DNA of 64,000 bases from Viola odorata (GCA_963691705.1 OY829545.1:10357444-10421443); one strand, 5' to 3'. Positions 45,101-57,950 are shown, counted from the first letter of the stretch. The notes: a model not told the origin generated them from the sequence alone. Numbers and translations are program-made.

Positions 45101-45807
45101 AGGTATTCTCAAATCGAAAAAATCGCTTTTGCCCTGTTGCAAGCTGGCAGAAAGATGGCCCGGTATTTCCAAGCTCATCCGGTGGTCGTGCTGACAGACC
45201 AGCCTCTAAGAAGGGTTTTCAAAAGACCTGAGTCGTCTGGCCGAATGGTCATTTGGGCCATCGAATTGGAGCAATACGGATTGCAATATCAGTCCAGACC
45301 CGCCATCAAAGGCCAGGCGCTGGCCGATTTTATTGCAGAATGCACGTTTGTCCAGAAGCAAATTCCTCTGCCAGAGAGCAAAAAAGAAGCCTGCTTACCG
45401 CTTCCCGATGTGAACGGAGATCGATGGACAATCTTCGTGGATGGGGCCAAGAATCAAACCGAAGCAGGAGCCGGCGTCATCATTTTAGGTCCAGAAGGGA
45501 TTAAAATGAGGTACGCCTTAAAAATCTCAAGGCCGTTATCAAATAATGCGGCCGAATACGAAGCTCTATTGGCAGGATTGCGCATCGGAGGGAATCTGAT
45601 CGGTAATGCACAATTGGCCGACGTCCGTTTGGTCATCTACGGAGATTCAAAATTGATTATTGATCAAGCCAACGGAGATTCTCAGGCTAGAGAGCCAATT
45701 ATGATTCAGTACTTGAAGAAAGTACAGAAGGAGCTAGCCGAAATTAAAAATAGGGGAATTCATGCTGAAATCAGCCATATCCCAAGAGAGAAAAATGCAG
45801 AGGCCGA
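42098..45807 (+). CDS. pol: Tat-type Gag core, protease, reverse transcriptase and two RNase H domains (truncated)
   Basis: Open from 42098 for 1237 codons before the LTR border, and 15 more by chance in the LTR. Order: gag core with PLTFRVRK and WFEKLPAGSVDSFEQL (residues 30-150), zinc-knuckle-like CRFHKAKGHDTEDC (about 291), protease VDNGSAVNLI (about 449), RT from about 660 with LDANSGYHQIPM, MPFGLKNAGATFQR and YVDD (about 819), gypsy RNase H, then a second RNase H starting WTIFVDGAKN (about 1108) with AAEYEALLAG and GDSKLIIDQ. The frame is cut at the last domain's end by the Athila LTR; integrase is missing. No internal stops, so the insertion is not old. Confidence 0.9.
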
Positions 45808-48800
45808 TGACTCGCCGTCGAAACGGGTCAAAAATAATATATTTCCTGAGGCCTAGATGCACAAACTAATTTGTGTAAGGCGGTAACAGGGTCGATCCAC
45901 AGAGATTGTGAGAACTGAAATCAAGCCCTCGATTGTATGACAGAGGTAAAAATGCACAAAATCACAACAACAAAGGGGGGGGGGGGGTTTATAGGTTAAT
46001 CAAGTTAACCAAGAGAGTGATCAGAGCTAACAATTCTAACTACTAAAAATGGCAATCGAGGTCACGACGAGTAAACAATAATAATAAAGATCAGAGATAA
46101 AATAAAACACAAAATAAACAATTAGATTAATAAGCAAAGATAATAAGTCAAGGAGAAGGGAACTTGGTAAAGGGCTTTCTTGGGTTGCGTCGAGGGCTCG
46201 ATTGTCATCAGCGCAAAGATTTTCCGTTCTAACGTTACAGACGTGCTATAGGGGTCATGTTTTCACGTAGACCCCCTGCTTTCTTTCGTAAGGAGCCACC
46301 CCCCGTTTTCACTGTTAATAAGGTGGCCTCGATCCTTTGATATCCTCTCAGCCACCTATCTTGTCATCAAAAGACAACCTTTTTCACTTCAGCTTGTCAC
46401 TAGCATAAAGCGGACAGAATATCAGAGCATCGATAAAGAACAAGAAAGACACATCTAGGGAGCGATGCCTCGATTTGTCAGGATCACGACAGGACCCTAA
46501 CCAGCTGCGTGCCCTAGACTAATGAACCCAGATCTACCCGAGAACACTAATCTAGTTGTCTACACCTACCCAACAGTCTCACGCTAGTTATCACTGCAGA
46601 GTCACGACGATAATCACAAAGGGAAGATTAAAAGTTGATCAGGCCTCGAATCACCCTAAGCAAAAATAGAATTAAAATGACACACAATCAGATATAACAA
46701 AGAGAACATGTTAAGAGCAATCAGGCCTCGAATCTACCCAGCAACCCTCGATACACCTTTACCAAGAACGTGGGTTTTAGCCACTCATGTTAAGAGATAA
46801 ACAAATAAAAGATGGAAATAACATAATAAAAGATAAAGGAAGAGTAAGGGATAAAACTTGATTAATGGTGCTTGTTACAAAGCTTGGATCCAGCAACTAT
46901 GGAGAGAAGATGGAGGAACAAGCCCCAAAACTACTAACTAGAAGAAAGCTACTGAAATTAGTTTAAGAGTAAAAATATCTAAAGTGTAAAGAGGTGTTGA
47001 AACCCTAGCACATAAGGTTGTATATATACACCAGCCACCCACTAAGGGACAAAATTCCAGCTAAGGGGAGCTCAACACAAGGTGCCCACGCTCTGGCAAA
47101 AGGGGTGACCCACGATGGCAGAAAAGGGGAATATTCCTCGGGACCCTCGCAGAACATCTGACATGCATCAGGAAGGACACGTGGAGTGATTGGAGTGGAG
47201 CCACGTCGACTTGGCGTTTTGCACTTGTCGAGGCCTTGATAAGATTGTCGAGGTCTCGACGACATGTCGAGGGCAGATCAGCATCTTTGGGAACCTTCTA
47301 GAACGTTCTGGAATGTTCTGGGATGTTCTGGAATGGGTCTCGATAAGAATCTTTATGGAATATTCCTTTCGGGCGAGACCAGCATCTGAGGGAATATTCT
47401 AGGAGACGTCCGAGGGGACACGTGGAAGCACAACTGCGAGGACACGTAGATTTAAGGCTCTTGATCCGTCGAGGGCTCGATGACAGGCCTCGATGAGGAA
47501 ATTGGTCCTTGGTCTCGACGATGGTCTTGAACCTTGAAAATCACCCAGAAAGCATGTCTTTTCGCACATTTCTCCTTCTTGGCCTTGATCTGTGAAAAAG
47601 ATGGAAACACGAGTGGATTAGTAGTATCAAGGCCTAAATCAAGGCAAAAATAGAAGGAAAAACATGCATAAAATACATGCTATCAAATATCCCCACACTG
47701 CCCAATGCTCGCCCTCGAGCATTCAGAAAATTTAAAGCAGCCCCAAAACATAAACACAATCGACCAAAGCACTGGAATGATCAAACCAATCAATTGTCGA
47801 GGTCTCGATAAGATGCTTCCTGCCTAGATGCACACCTGCATTAAACCAGAGGGATAACGACCCCAAAGGTAGAACTTTTCCACATCAAGTCTGGCCACAA
47901 GCAATCCTCACTAGATATGTGTTTGCACTCTCACTCACAAACAAGGTTATGTGCTTAGTCACTCAAAATGCAAATAACATAGCACAAAACAGAGTTTGCA
48001 TATCAATCCGAGTACATTAATCCACATGCTTGGGCAATCTAACAATCAAAAAGTAACTTTGCATCATGAAAAAGAGAGGAGGAGAAATGAAGAAGAGTTG
48101 GGTTTAGAGAAATGGAGAAGAGATATGGCAAAAGAGAAAATAAAAGGAAAAGGAAAAGAAACAAAAAGAAGATGGAGAAGAGATAACCAACTGGTTTGAG
48201 GGATTCCTTGGCCGGAAAAAGGAGAGGCGGTGAGTAAGCACTTGCTGGAGAGGATGCAACAACGAGGGCTTGATGATAATTTCTTCATTCTTTAGTGGGG
48301 GAGGTCTCGATCTGCATTCTGTGTCGAGGGCTCCATACTTGTGATATTGGCTGCTTTTGTGTGTGGTCTGCTTTTATTTGAATATTTTTTTTTGTTTTTG
48401 TTTTTCTCTTCTTCTTTTTTCTTTTTTTTTTTTTTTTTTTGTTTTTTTTTTTGTTTTTTGTTTTTTGTTTTTTTTGCAGACACAGACCTTCAAAATTTAG
48501 CTTGCCATTATACACTTTAGGGGCTGCAGCTGGGGACCCTTGCCTCTTTCTTGCTTTGAGTGATCAGCGTCGAGGTCTCAATGATTTGACCTTGATTAGG
48601 GTCGAGGGCTTAATATTTTGATTCTGCTTCCCCACACTTGTGTTTTGCCGTGGAGAGGAAGCAGTCTCGATTTACTTGTTTGCCCTCGATCTTGGTCTCT
48701 CCCCCACTTGATCTTTCGCACCTAGCCCTTGCTGTTCTTTTGAAAAGTGCTACTCACCTGCCAAGGAAAGATCAAGAAAATGGCTCAAATGGCTAGAAGA

Positions 48801-49375
48801 GAACAAAGGATGTCGAGGTCATGATGGAGGAAAAGAAAACAAAGAGAGAAATAAAGAGAAAATAAAATGATGCAAAGGCTTTTGTCATATCGCTGCTTTC
48901 CCAAGTCTAATGGTGCCTACACCCAGGGATGTCATGCAAACCTAGCAAGTGCCTAGCTATGCATTCACTCATGAAAAAGATATGGCATGGATGCTCAATG
49001 TGCTCACAAGGTGCTAAATGTGACTACTAGCGTCCAGGCCTCGATGTAGATATAAGGGGCAACAGGCAGACAACATGCTTCAAAAGATTGGTTTAATCAT
49101 GCAAAATCAGTGCTCAAGACATGTGCTCATGCAAATGGGGTTTCAAAACAGGGCAGCGAGGTCATGCAAAAACTTAGAGAAAATCTAGAGTATAAATCCG
49201 CAAATATTTCACAAAATAAGCAAACATGCAAGAAGCGAAAAATAAAACATGCAGTCAAGCAGTCACAATTACAACCCTCCCCACACTTAGGCTTCGCATT
49301 GTCCTCAATGCGAGGAGGGGGCACACAAAAGAAAGGTAAAAGGAGTTCAAACTAAAAGAAAAGAGTACATAGACA
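45808..49375 (-). repeat. 3' LTR of the Athila-type element
   Basis: 3568 bp; includes a 13-G run (about 45975-45987), a T-rich tract (about 48384-48477) and many TCGAGG/CCTCGA words. Small ORFs inside repeat identically in the other LTR and look non-coding. Confidence 0.95.
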
Positions 49376-49411
49376 AAATGGAAAAAGAAACTGTTTTTGT
49401 TGGGGGGGGGG

Positions 49412-51165
49412 TCAAGAGGAAGGGAGGGTGCGTCGGGCCACTTCGGCTGTCAAGGCCTGAATTTCTTTTAGGATGGCCAAGAGGAGGCGTTCGAGGGCTG
49501 GATCATGGACAAGAGATGGGCCACTGGTGGTAGCAGTGGGGGCTGAAGTTGAAGCTTCGGGGGCTTGCTTGAGAGGAACAGACTGGGCTGGGGTGGGCTT
49601 GCTGGGCTGCTCTTGGCGAGAGGATGGTCGAGGCCTCGACAGGTCGGGGTAGTCGAAGTCACGACCATTCTTTGTGTTGAAAACCTGATCCTTCTGCAGC
49701 GTTAGACCTGTACTAAAACTCAACACCCCCTGTGAGATACACAAAAGCCCCATCGCATCTAGTGCTCTGGGGTCCAAATCTTTAAAGGATGGAGGAGAGA
49801 AAAGACCACAAGATGAAAAATCAAGGCCATAACGGTTAGTAGCAATCAAAGTGATAAGTGATCCGAGGATAGGGGCTCGATTAGAGTTCTGCACAGTCAA
49901 AAGGGAAGAGACAACCCAATACCCCAAATTTACCTTGCGCTTGTGGACCATGTGCACCATAAGAGAAACAAGTCCTGCATCATTAACTGGCCGGCTGTAC
50001 CAGAACGACCCGCGAGGGTGATGGCAAGATAACGATGCAGAATTCGTAAAGATGGGTCCGCAAGCGCATGCTCCTTCGCATATCGAGGCTGGAACTTGGC
50101 ATCAGGGGTGCCGGTCAGCTCTCGAAATGCTTCTTCCGCATTGAACACAGGGGGAATAACTGTCAAGGCATGGTTAGAAACAGGCTGATCTGTCTCATCA
50201 TCACTATCAAGCTGAAGCAAGGCATTAAAATCATTCAAAGATAACTCAATCCACTTGTTCATCAAACGGAAATTAATGACATCAGGTGTAGACAAGTTAG
50301 GCCCTGATTTTCCCTTAGGCTTAAAATGGTCAGTGGCAACCCAAAATGATGTAAAAAATTCGAGCGAGAGCTCGAGATACGTCGGGTATTGTAGGTAGAA
50401 AAGAGATTCCCACCCAATATTCCTGATGAGCTCTCGACATCGAGACCCGACACCCATTTTATCCAAGAACTCAAAATCGAGACGTGCACAGGGGCTTATG
50501 CCTTTACCAAGAAATTTTTTCAGGTTATCACGAGAGTTTTTATCATTAAAAACTAACCATCCATTCAGAGAGGAAAGGTTAGAGGGCACCTGGGGCTTGG
50601 CAGCGGATTGGGGTCCCGATGATGATTTGGTTGTCTTACCCACGATAACCGCTGGTTCTGTAACACGCTGCTTCTTCTTAGAAGTGGTCGCCGGAGCCTT
50701 TCCTTTTTCTTCCACAGTGGGCTTCCTCTTCATGGTGGCCGGAATGTTGACCTTAGATTTTTGTTTCCTTGCTTCCTTCCCCTTGGCTGGAGTAGCCTTG
50801 ACACGTTCTGCTTCTTCTTCCATACTCTCCTCAACTTCTTCTTCCCCACTCTCCTCAACTTCTTCTTCCCCACCCTCCTCAACTTCTTCTTAAAACTCTT
50901 CCTGACTGCCGGAATTTTGCTCTTCGTCGTCGGACACCAGAATCTCTCCCAAAACCTCCTCCACCGTGAGCTCCTTAAGAGTTTTTGGGGCTGGCTTGGT
51001 CGTCATTTTTTTCGGCGCTGGCTTGGCGCTGGCCGGCGGTGGTGTAATGGTTTTTCCGGTGGTGGGGGCAGGTTGAGAGGAGGAAGAATCAGAGGGCTCC
51101 GGTGAGGGGTGTATGGCCGGCGGGCGCGCTCTCGGGGGGCGCTTGTGGGCCACTTGCTTCACCAT
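49412..51165 (-). pseudogene. Athila third ORF (env-position protein), disrupted
   Basis: Reads from ATG 51165 (MVKQVAHKRPPRARPP, Pro/Ser-rich) to an in-frame TAA at 50890-50892. The same frame then continues as 50889-49930 with two and a half EEEVEESG repeats, a Lys-rich section and a conserved block (WLVFNDKNSRDNLKKFL, CRELIRNIGWESLF, LMNKWIELSLNDFNALLQL). A one-base shift at about 49975-50005 moves it into the frame ending at 49412. The conserved block is the domain known from Athila ORF and plant transposon proteins. It occupies the envelope position. I see no clear signal peptide or fusion peptide. Two lesions make it non-functional as written. Confidence 0.75.
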
Positions 51166-51360
51166 GGCCGGAATGGGTGGTGGGTTTGAGAAAATGGTGG
51201 TTGGAGAAGAAGATGTTGGTTGAAAGGGATAGGAAAAGTGTTTGTTTTGTTGTTGTTGCCGTTTTGGAGTTGGGGGGACGGTGAATAGGGAAAAAAAGGG
51301 GTATTTTGTGAAAATGACGGAGTGGTGGGGGACCCTTTTTGATTTTCTGAAAAAGTCCGT

Positions 51361-51770
51361 TGACGTGGCGCGATGGGGAAGAGACGCGTGGCACGCTGGG
51401 GGTGCTGCCGCGTGGCGCTGGCTGGCTGGCTACCGCAGATTTGGATAAGGCGCGGCACGTGGCACGCGGTGAGTGGGCGATCCGGATTGCGCGTGGATTG
51501 GGTGCTTTGGATAAGATAGCGCGGACACGTGTCACGCGGTGAGTGGCTGATCCGGATTGCGCGACACGTGGCGCGCGGGGAGAGCGCGCGCTGGGATAGC
51601 GCGTTGACTAGATAAGGTCGACGCGTGGCGCGCGCTGGTTGGGCGGGACGATTGCGCGACACATGGCGCGCTCCGAGTGGCTGAATGCGGATTTCCGATA
51701 AGGCGCGGATGGATGAGGCAGAGGATGCGCTGGACACGTGGCGTGCGCGGATTGGCCTTGCTGGTGGGAC
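51361..51770. repeat. GC-rich array of ACACGTGGCGCGC-like motifs upstream of the third ORF
   Basis: About nine copies of an ACRYGTGGCRCGC-like motif occur in 400 bases, at about 51362, 51384, 51409, 51455, 51524, 51562, 51619, 51659 and 51733, several with a true CACGTG G-box or ACGTGGC ABRE core. Longer units share GAGTGG-TGATCCGGATTGCGCG. The array is far richer in G+C than the DNA around it. Confidence 0.85.
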
Positions 51771-51964
51771 GCGGATTCCCATCTGAAATTTCAAAATTTG
51801 AAAGGGATGTGAGTGTGGATAAGAGGGAAAGCAACGGTTAGGGGCATTTTGAATTTTAGTGGGATTAAAAAGGAAGGCAAAATAAATAAAAAGAGGGGGA
51901 AAGGGGGAAGCGGGAAAAATAAACAAAAAAGGAGGAAAACAAATTTAAAAATCGGCAAAAAGGG

Positions 51965-52260
51965 TATGCAATGTTTAAATAATAAATAGACATGCAATGC
52001 TTAAATAATAAAACGGACACATGCAATATTTAAAAATCAAAAAGGACATGCAATAATTAAATATTTAAAAGGCATGCAATGTGGGGATCGGCCAAAAGGG
52101 ATCGAAATAAATTAAAAAGGCATGCCACAATTAAATAATAAAAAAGACAAGCAATAATTGAATATTAACAATGCATGCAATAATTTACGAAATGAATTAA
52201 AAAGGCATGCAAAAATTAAATAAGAAAAGGGCATGCAATATTTAAATAATAAAAAGGGAA
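51965..52260. repeat. array of CATGCAA ... TTAAATAA units
   Basis: Roughly nine units of 28-45 bases, each with (G/A)CATGCAAT followed by ATTTAAATAAT and an A-rich spacer. CATGCA is the RY-type seed motif in plant promoters, but here it may be only repeat structure. It lies between the end of pol and the GC-rich array. Confidence 0.8.
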
Positions 52261-52367
52261 CAAAAAAGAGATAAAGGAGGGAGGAGTGAGGGGTATTTCA
52301 ACGACTCGTGGCATTTTCCACGATCGTGGCCTTGTTTAACGTCGAGGCCTCGACGCTTTTCTGATGC

Positions 52368-55300
52368 CTAGAGTTGGTCGGGTGGAGGTGCCACCTCCAT
52401 TTCTTCTGTGATTGAGGGCTTGAATCCCTCATAAAATGGCTTTACCCTGTGACCATTGACCTTGAAGGGTTCTCCTCCATCTAGCGTCGAGATCTCGATG
52501 GCTCCATGATCATGAGTGGCAGCGACGATGTAGGGGCCCGACCATTTTGACTTGAGTTTTCCTGAAAATATTCGAAGACGGGAGTTGTACAATAAAACTT
52601 TTTGGCCAACAGAAAAGTTCTTAGGAGAGAGATGCTTATCATGGTGGGCTTTTGTTTTGTTCTTGTAGATCAGAGAATTCTCATAAGCATCATCCCTGAG
52701 CTCTTCCAGCTCTTGAATCTGTAGGCGGCGATGTTGTCCACTATCGTTCAAGTCCATGTTGACCTTTCTGATTGCCCATAGTGCTTTGTGCTCAATCTCG
52801 ACTGGAAGGTGGCATGGCTTGCCATAAACGAGACGGTATGGAGTCATGCCAATCGGGGTCTTGAATGCAGTTCGATATGCCCATAGGGCATCATCCAGCT
52901 TTAAGCTCCAGTCTTTCCTCGATTGGTTGACTGTTTTTTTGAGGATGGCATTGATTTCCCTGTTTGACACTTCAGCCTGCCCATTTGTCTGAGGGTGGTA
53001 GGCCGTGGACACCCTATTAGTCACCCCATACTTGTTGAGCAGGGAGGAGATGACTCGATTGCAAAAGTGTGTCCCTCGATCGCTGATCAAGGCTCGAGGA
53101 GTCCCAAACCGATTGAAGATATTGGTCCGCAAGAAGTTGGCTACCACCTTTGAGTCGTCTGTTTTGGTGGCCTTGGCCTCGATCCATTTCGAGACATAAT
53201 CGACGGCAAGGAGAATGTAGGTGTGTCCAAATGAGCTTGGAAACGGGCCCATGAAGTCAATGCCCCATATATCGAAGATTTCACAAGAGATAATACCCGT
53301 CAAGGGCATCTGGTTCCTGGCGCCTATATTCCCCGTTGCTTGACATCGAGGGCAAGATGCACAAAACAGATAAGAGTCCTTAAAGATAGATGGCCAGAAT
53401 AGGCCTGCCTCCAAGACTTTCAAGGCAGTCTTTTTAGATGCGAAATGGCCTCCTTCAGTCGTCGAGTGACAAAACTTGAGGATCGAGGGCACCTCGTCCA
53501 TAGTCACGCATCGTCTGATGATCTGATCCGCACAATGCTTCCACAAGTAAGGACTATCCCAGACGTAGTACCTAGATTGTCTCCTGATCCTGTTGCGTTC
53601 AGACGTCGAGGCCTCGGCAGGATAAGAACCCGTAGCACAAAAGTTAGCTATATCCGAGAACCATGGGAATTGAATAGCGTGAGCTAGACATAGTCGTTCA
53701 TCAGGAAAATTGTCTCGAATGGGTACCAAAGAGTCATCATGTTGGTCTTGAAGTCGGCTCAAATGATCCGCCACAGAGTTTTCTGAGCCTTTCTTATCTT
53801 TGATCCGGAGGTTGAACTCTTGAAGAAGCAAGATCCAGCGGATGAGTCGAGGCTTCGCATCGGTCTTTGTTAACAAACACCTCAGGGCTGAGTGGTCCGT
53901 ATAGATTATGACATGCGTGCCTAGAAGGTACTGTCTGAATTTGTCGAGGGCATAGACGACTGCCAGCAGCTCTTTTTCAGTCGTGGTGTAGTTTTGTTGG
54001 GTGGGGTCTAGCAGCTTCGATGCATAGTAAATCACATAAGTTTCCTTCTCCTTTTTCTGACCCAAGACGGCGCCGAGGGCTGTATTGCTGGCATCACACA
54101 TTATCTCGAAGGGAATCGTCCAATCAGGGGCTCGAATGATGGGAGCAGAAATGAGCTTGGCCTTGAGAGTGTCAAATGCGGCCTTGCAGCTGTCACTAAA
54201 GATGAAGTCTACTTCCTTTTGAAGCAATCGACACATGGGCTGGGCAATCTTTGAAAAGTCCTTGATGAAGCGTCGATAAAATCCAGCGTGACCAAGAAAA
54301 GAACGTACGTCCTTGACACAAGTAGGGTAGGGTAGGGTCTCGATGACTTCTATCTTGGCTCTATCAACTTGGATTCCTTCTCTTGAGACAATATGGCCTA
54401 GAATGAGGCCTCGATCTACCATGAAATGACATTTTTCAAAATTCAGCACCAGATTGGTCTCGACACATCTTTGCAAGATTTTTCTGAGATTGGCAAGGCA
54501 TTCCATGAAAGAGTTGCCATATACTGTGAAATCATCCATGAAGACCTCGATGCAATCTTCTACAAACTCCGAAAAAATGCTCACCATGCATCGTTGGAAG
54601 GTGGCGGGAGCATTGCAAAGACCGAAAGGCATCCGTCTATAGGCAAATGTGCCAAAGGGGCAGGTGAATGTGGTTTTCTCCTGGTCTTCGAGGGCAACTG
54701 GAATTTGGTGGAAACCGGAATAGCCATCCAAACAACAATAATGCGTCTTGCCCGCGAGACGCTCTAGCATTTGGTCAATAAAAGGAAGTGGGAAATGATC
54801 CTTCCTTGTGGCTGCATTCAAGCGACGGTAGTCAATACACACTCGCCACCCGGTTTGGATCCTTGTCGGGATCAAGGCTCCATCTTGGGCCTCGACGATG
54901 GTAACGCCAGATTTCTTTGGAACAACCTGGATTGGGCTGACCCATGGGCTGTCTGAAATGGGATAGATTACTCCCGCATCTAACAACTTCAAGACCTCCT
55001 TTTTTACCACCTCCATCATGGGCGGATTTAATCTTCGTTGAGGTTGGCGGATAGTTTTGCTCTCTTCTTCTAGATGAATGCGGTGAGTACATAGAACCGG
55101 TGACAAGCCCTTGATGTCGGTTATAGTCCATCCGATGGCTTGCTTAAATTCTTTGAGTAAGGCTGTCAGCTCAACTTCTTCAGGTCTCGCCAAGGAACTG
55201 GATATGATAATCGGAAGTGAGTCGTTGGGGCCAAGATAAGCATACTTCAGATGCGTGGGCAAGGTCTTCAGTTCCAAGCTAGGTGCTTGAACTAGAGACG

Positions 55301-57917
55301 GATGAAGTTTGGAGTGATCTGTTGGCAACTTCGAGGCCTCGATGGGGGCAGATGCATCGAGAGGTTGAGCTTCTAGAGCGGCAACAATAGTATGCAACTC
55401 TGGTGGGGTTGCTATTGTCGAGGCCAGAACTTCCAATGATGCAGGTGTGATGCTCCGGTCGAGGGCAATCTGCAAGGGGTCAACAGAGTGCAAATCAGCT
55501 AAATCTTCAACATAAGGGTCAATAATATCAACGTAATTAACACTTGAAAATTCAGAAGGATATCGCATTGAGTCAAGCATGTTGAATTTGATGGTCTCGC
55601 CATCGAACTCAAGGGAGATTGAGGCGTCATGCACGTCGATCTTAGCCCTCGCTGTGGCAAGGAATGGTCGACCAAGAAGAACATCCGTGGACTTGGTGGA
55701 TACAGCATCCCCCATGTCAATAACATAGAAATCCGCCAAGAATAGGAATTCGCCCACTTGCACTAGGATGTCCTCGATGACCCCCTCTGGGTGGACAGAG
55801 GATCGGTCAGCCAATTGGATGATAAGACTGGTGTCTGTCAAGGGCCCGAGGCCTAGGCTGTTATAGATCGTCAAGGGCATGACGTTGATGCCTGCTCCGA
55901 GGTCACACATGGCCTTTCCAATATCAACCGTGCCAATCTTGATCGGGATGATAAACATCCCTTGATCTTTGCACTTGGGTGGAATTTTTTGTTGAATGTG
56001 AGCAGAGAGATTGATCCCGACGTTGATCTTGTTGACCCCCGCTAGTTTGCATTTGTTTGTACATAGCTGTTTCAGGAATTTGGCATATCGAGGCACGTTT
56101 TTGACTGCCTGCAGCAAGGGGATGTTGACAAGGACCTTGCTGAACATATCGAAAATTTCGCGGTCCTCACTCTCCTTCTTGGTCTTGACCAACCTTTGAG
56201 GAAAGGGCGGCTCAAGAATTTTATGGATATACTCTTGGGAGAACTCTTGCGGACTTTTGTCATTACGCGGGGCCATTCCTCGAGGGGAACGGATGCGATC
56301 TTCCATGCATTCAGGGATCTTGGCCTCCTTGTTCTTCTTCTTAGAAGTTTGCTTCTTTTTGGTCGAGGGCCCGACAGAGTCATCATCGGGGCCTGGAAGA
56401 GAGGAACTAGATGGGTTGCCATCGAGGTCTGGATTTTCACGAGATGGCAATTCGAGACCGCTCCGAAGGGTGATAGCACATGCTCTGTGTTTTGGGTTTT
56501 GCTCAGTCTGCCCTGGTAGTCTGCCCTTGTTTTTCACTTCCTTCATTTCAGCCGTCAAGACCGCGACTTGCTTTTCGAGGTCTGCGACTCTTTTGAGGGC
56601 TGCTTCTTCGCTAGGCGAGATAGGGGGAGGGGCCACGAAGACTTGTCCCGGTGGTGGCTGATATTGGTATTGGTTGTTATGGTATGTGGGCCTCGGTTTG
56701 AAATTTTGCATGTTGTATGGAGGTGGGTGGTTGCCATAAGGATTTTGCTGGTGTTGTTGGCTTGGTCCCACTGATTGCTGGTTGTTCACCCATCCGGGAT
56801 TGGGCTGTTTCCAATTCTGATTGTAATTTTGGCCATATGGGGCATGATACCCTCCCGCTGCATTTACTTGGATCTCTTCAGGAATGAATGGGCACGCATC
56901 GGTGGCGTGATCTGAGAATTGGCAAATTTGGCAAGCTTTCATTTGGATAGGTTGTCCCGATGCCATGTTTTGAAGCATGCCCGTGATGGCGGCCAATTGA
57001 TTTTCCATGGCTGCTGAGCGGGCATCTTGATTGTTGTTGCTGATCATGGGCACTGCATTCTTTGCCATGAGCTCGATCGTGGCCTTAGCAGCAGCAGGAG
57101 TGAGGCGGGTGAGAGAGCCATTTGTGGCGGCATTTAGCAGGGCCTTGTCGTGGGCTCGCAGACCTTCACAAAAATATTGGATCAAGGCATGCTCGGTGAG
57201 GTTGTGGGAAGGGCATAATGCCTGCATCTTCTTGAAGTGCTCATAATACTCATCGAGGTTCTCCGTGTCCTTCTGAAGAATCGAGACCAACTGCTTGCGA
57301 GTGATCATGGCCATGGACGCTGGATAATACTTGTCCGTGAAAACCTTGGACATTTCTGGCCACGTTCGAATGGATTTAGGAGGGAGGTCGTAGAACCAAT
57401 CGAGGGCATCGTCTTTGAGGGACCACATGAAGGCACGGAGCTTAGCTTGCTCTATGCTGACATTGGTGGGCTTCATGGCCTCACAGATATTGTGGAGCTG
57501 CTGGAGGTGTCGATGAGAGTTTTCCTTGGCCATGCCACGAAAAAGAGGAAGGTGGTGCATGACTGCTGATTTGAGCGTCCAGTCATAGGCAACGGTAGGC
57601 CAATCAATGCAGGTGCTTGGTGTTTCAGGGGCAGCATTTAGGTCATCTATGGTTTGGATGTTTGGTGGTTGATCGGGACCAGGAGGAGGGGGAGGAGGAG
57701 GGGGATCGTGTTCCATAGTGTGTAGAACTGAGTTGTCAAGGTCTTGATGAAATAGAATACCGTGATTATACGAGTGAGATCGGCGATTATCGAGGGCAGG
57801 ACGTGAGGCTTCCCCACGACTGGTAAATGGTCCTTTGGCCTGTCTTCGAAGTCCTTTCTCAGTTCGAGTAAGCTCGTGATCGAGGGGTAGTAGGTCTGGT
57901 GCAGATCTCCTGGTCAT
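52368..57917 (-). CDS. gag-pol: Athila-type Gag-Pol polyprotein, 1849 aa, intact
   Basis: ATG 57917 begins only 56 bases after the LTR. Start [18 protein letters not shown] is Athila-like. Gag core ([34 protein letters not shown]) at about 130-250; zinc knuckle [14 protein letters not shown] near 326; protease [12 protein letters not shown] near 672; RT from about 990 with [34 protein letters not shown] and FMDD near 1128; RNase H about 1260-1370 with YTDHSALR; integrase HHCC (HSTTEGGHF ... CASCPRCQ) near 1484, core Asp in WGIDFMGPF (1550), Asp in SDRGTHF (1615), Glu in GQAEVSNRE (1647). FMDD replaces the common YVDD, usual in this clade. One continuous frame without lesions, so the element may still move or supply proteins. 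Confidence 0.95.
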   Translation of the reverse strand: MTRRSAPDLLPLDHELTRTEKGLRRQAKGPFTSRGEASRPALDNRRSHSYNHGILFHQDLDNSVLHTMEHDPPPPPPPPGPDQPPNIQTIDDLNAAPETPSTCIDWPTVAYDWTLKSAVMHHLPLFRGMAKENSHRHLQQLHNICEAMKPTNVSIEQAKLRAFMWSLKDDALDWFYDLPPKSIRTWPEMSKVFTDKYYPASMAMITRKQLVSILQKDTENLDEYYEHFKKMQALCPSHNLTEHALIQYFCEGLRAHDKALLNAATNGSLTRLTPAAAKATIELMAKNAVPMISNNNQDARSAAMENQLAAITGMLQNMASGQPIQMKACQICQFSDHATDACPFIPEEIQVNAAGGYHAPYGQNYNQNWKQPNPGWVNNQQSVGPSQQHQQNPYGNHPPPYNMQNFKPRPTYHNNQYQYQPPPGQVFVAPPPISPSEEAALKRVADLEKQVAVLTAEMKEVKNKGRLPGQTEQNPKHRACAITLRSGLELPSRENPDLDGNPSSSSLPGPDDDSVGPSTKKKQTSKKKNKEAKIPECMEDRIRSPRGMAPRNDKSPQEFSQEYIHKILEPPFPQRLVKTKKESEDREIFDMFSKVLVNIPLLQAVKNVPRYAKFLKQLCTNKCKLAGVNKINVGINLSAHIQQKIPPKCKDQGMFIIPIKIGTVDIGKAMCDLGAGINVMPLTIYNSLGLGPLTDTSLIIQLADRSSVHPEGVIEDILVQVGEFLFLADFYVIDMGDAVSTKSTDVLLGRPFLATARAKIDVHDASISLEFDGETIKFNMLDSMRYPSEFSSVNYVDIIDPYVEDLADLHSVDPLQIALDRSITPASLEVLASTIATPPELHTIVAALEAQPLDASAPIEASKLPTDHSKLHPSLVQAPSLELKTLPTHLKYAYLGPNDSLPIIISSSLARPEEVELTALLKEFKQAIGWTITDIKGLSPVLCTHRIHLEEESKTIRQPQRRLNPPMMEVVKKEVLKLLDAGVIYPISDSPWVSPIQVVPKKSGVTIVEAQDGALIPTRIQTGWRVCIDYRRLNAATRKDHFPLPFIDQMLERLAGKTHYCCLDGYSGFHQIPVALEDQEKTTFTCPFGTFAYRRMPFGLCNAPATFQRCMVSIFSEFVEDCIEVFMDDFTVYGNSFMECLANLRKILQRCVETNLVLNFEKCHFMVDRGLILGHIVSREGIQVDRAKIEVIETLPYPTCVKDVRSFLGHAGFYRRFIKDFSKIAQPMCRLLQKEVDFIFSDSCKAAFDTLKAKLISAPIIRAPDWTIPFEIMCDASNTALGAVLGQKKEKETYVIYYASKLLDPTQQNYTTTEKELLAVVYALDKFRQYLLGTHVIIYTDHSALRCLLTKTDAKPRLIRWILLLQEFNLRIKDKKGSENSVADHLSRLQDQHDDSLVPIRDNFPDERLCLAHAIQFPWFSDIANFCATGSYPAEASTSERNRIRRQSRYYVWDSPYLWKHCADQIIRRCVTMDEVPSILKFCHSTTEGGHFASKKTALKVLEAGLFWPSIFKDSYLFCASCPRCQATGNIGARNQMPLTGIISCEIFDIWGIDFMGPFPSSFGHTYILLAVDYVSKWIEAKATKTDDSKVVANFLRTNIFNRFGTPRALISDRGTHFCNRVISSLLNKYGVTNRVSTAYHPQTNGQAEVSNREINAILKKTVNQSRKDWSLKLDDALWAYRTAFKTPIGMTPYRLVYGKPCHLPVEIEHKALWAIRKVNMDLNDSGQHRRLQIQELEELRDDAYENSLIYKNKTKAHHDKHLSPKNFSVGQKVLLYNSRLRIFSGKLKSKWSGPYIVAATHDHGAIEISTLDGGEPFKVNGHRVKPFYEGFKPSITEEMEVAPPPDQL

Positions 57918-57950
57918 GCAAACAAAAGAGAAAAATCAGTTTCGTCAAAA

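Larger units (their letters stand above)
40601..45807 (+). mobile_element. Tat-type Ty3/gypsy retrotransposon, 5' part only
   Basis: 5' LTR 40601-41396, primer-binding region, gag and pol through the second RNase H domain. It then stops at 45807 where the Athila-type LTR starts. Integrase, 3' region and 3' LTR are absent from the window. It entered the WAK kinase exon at 40600. The second, archaeal-type RNase H after the usual one is typical of the Tat/Ogre lineage. Confidence 0.9.

Noticed and set aside
45961..45990. Homopolymer G13 as a structural signal
   Set aside because: Present in both LTRs with the same length; probably a slippage-prone tract, and sequencing of such runs is unreliable.
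48285..48515. Lysine-rich ORFs in both Athila LTRs (also 60451-60681)
   Set aside because: They are translations of a T-rich tract; repeated only because the LTRs are repeated.
51159..51926. 255-codon minus-strand ORF rich in Arg, Ala and Ser
   Set aside because: It reads through the GC-rich G-box array in one frame; other frames are open too, so it is a composition effect.
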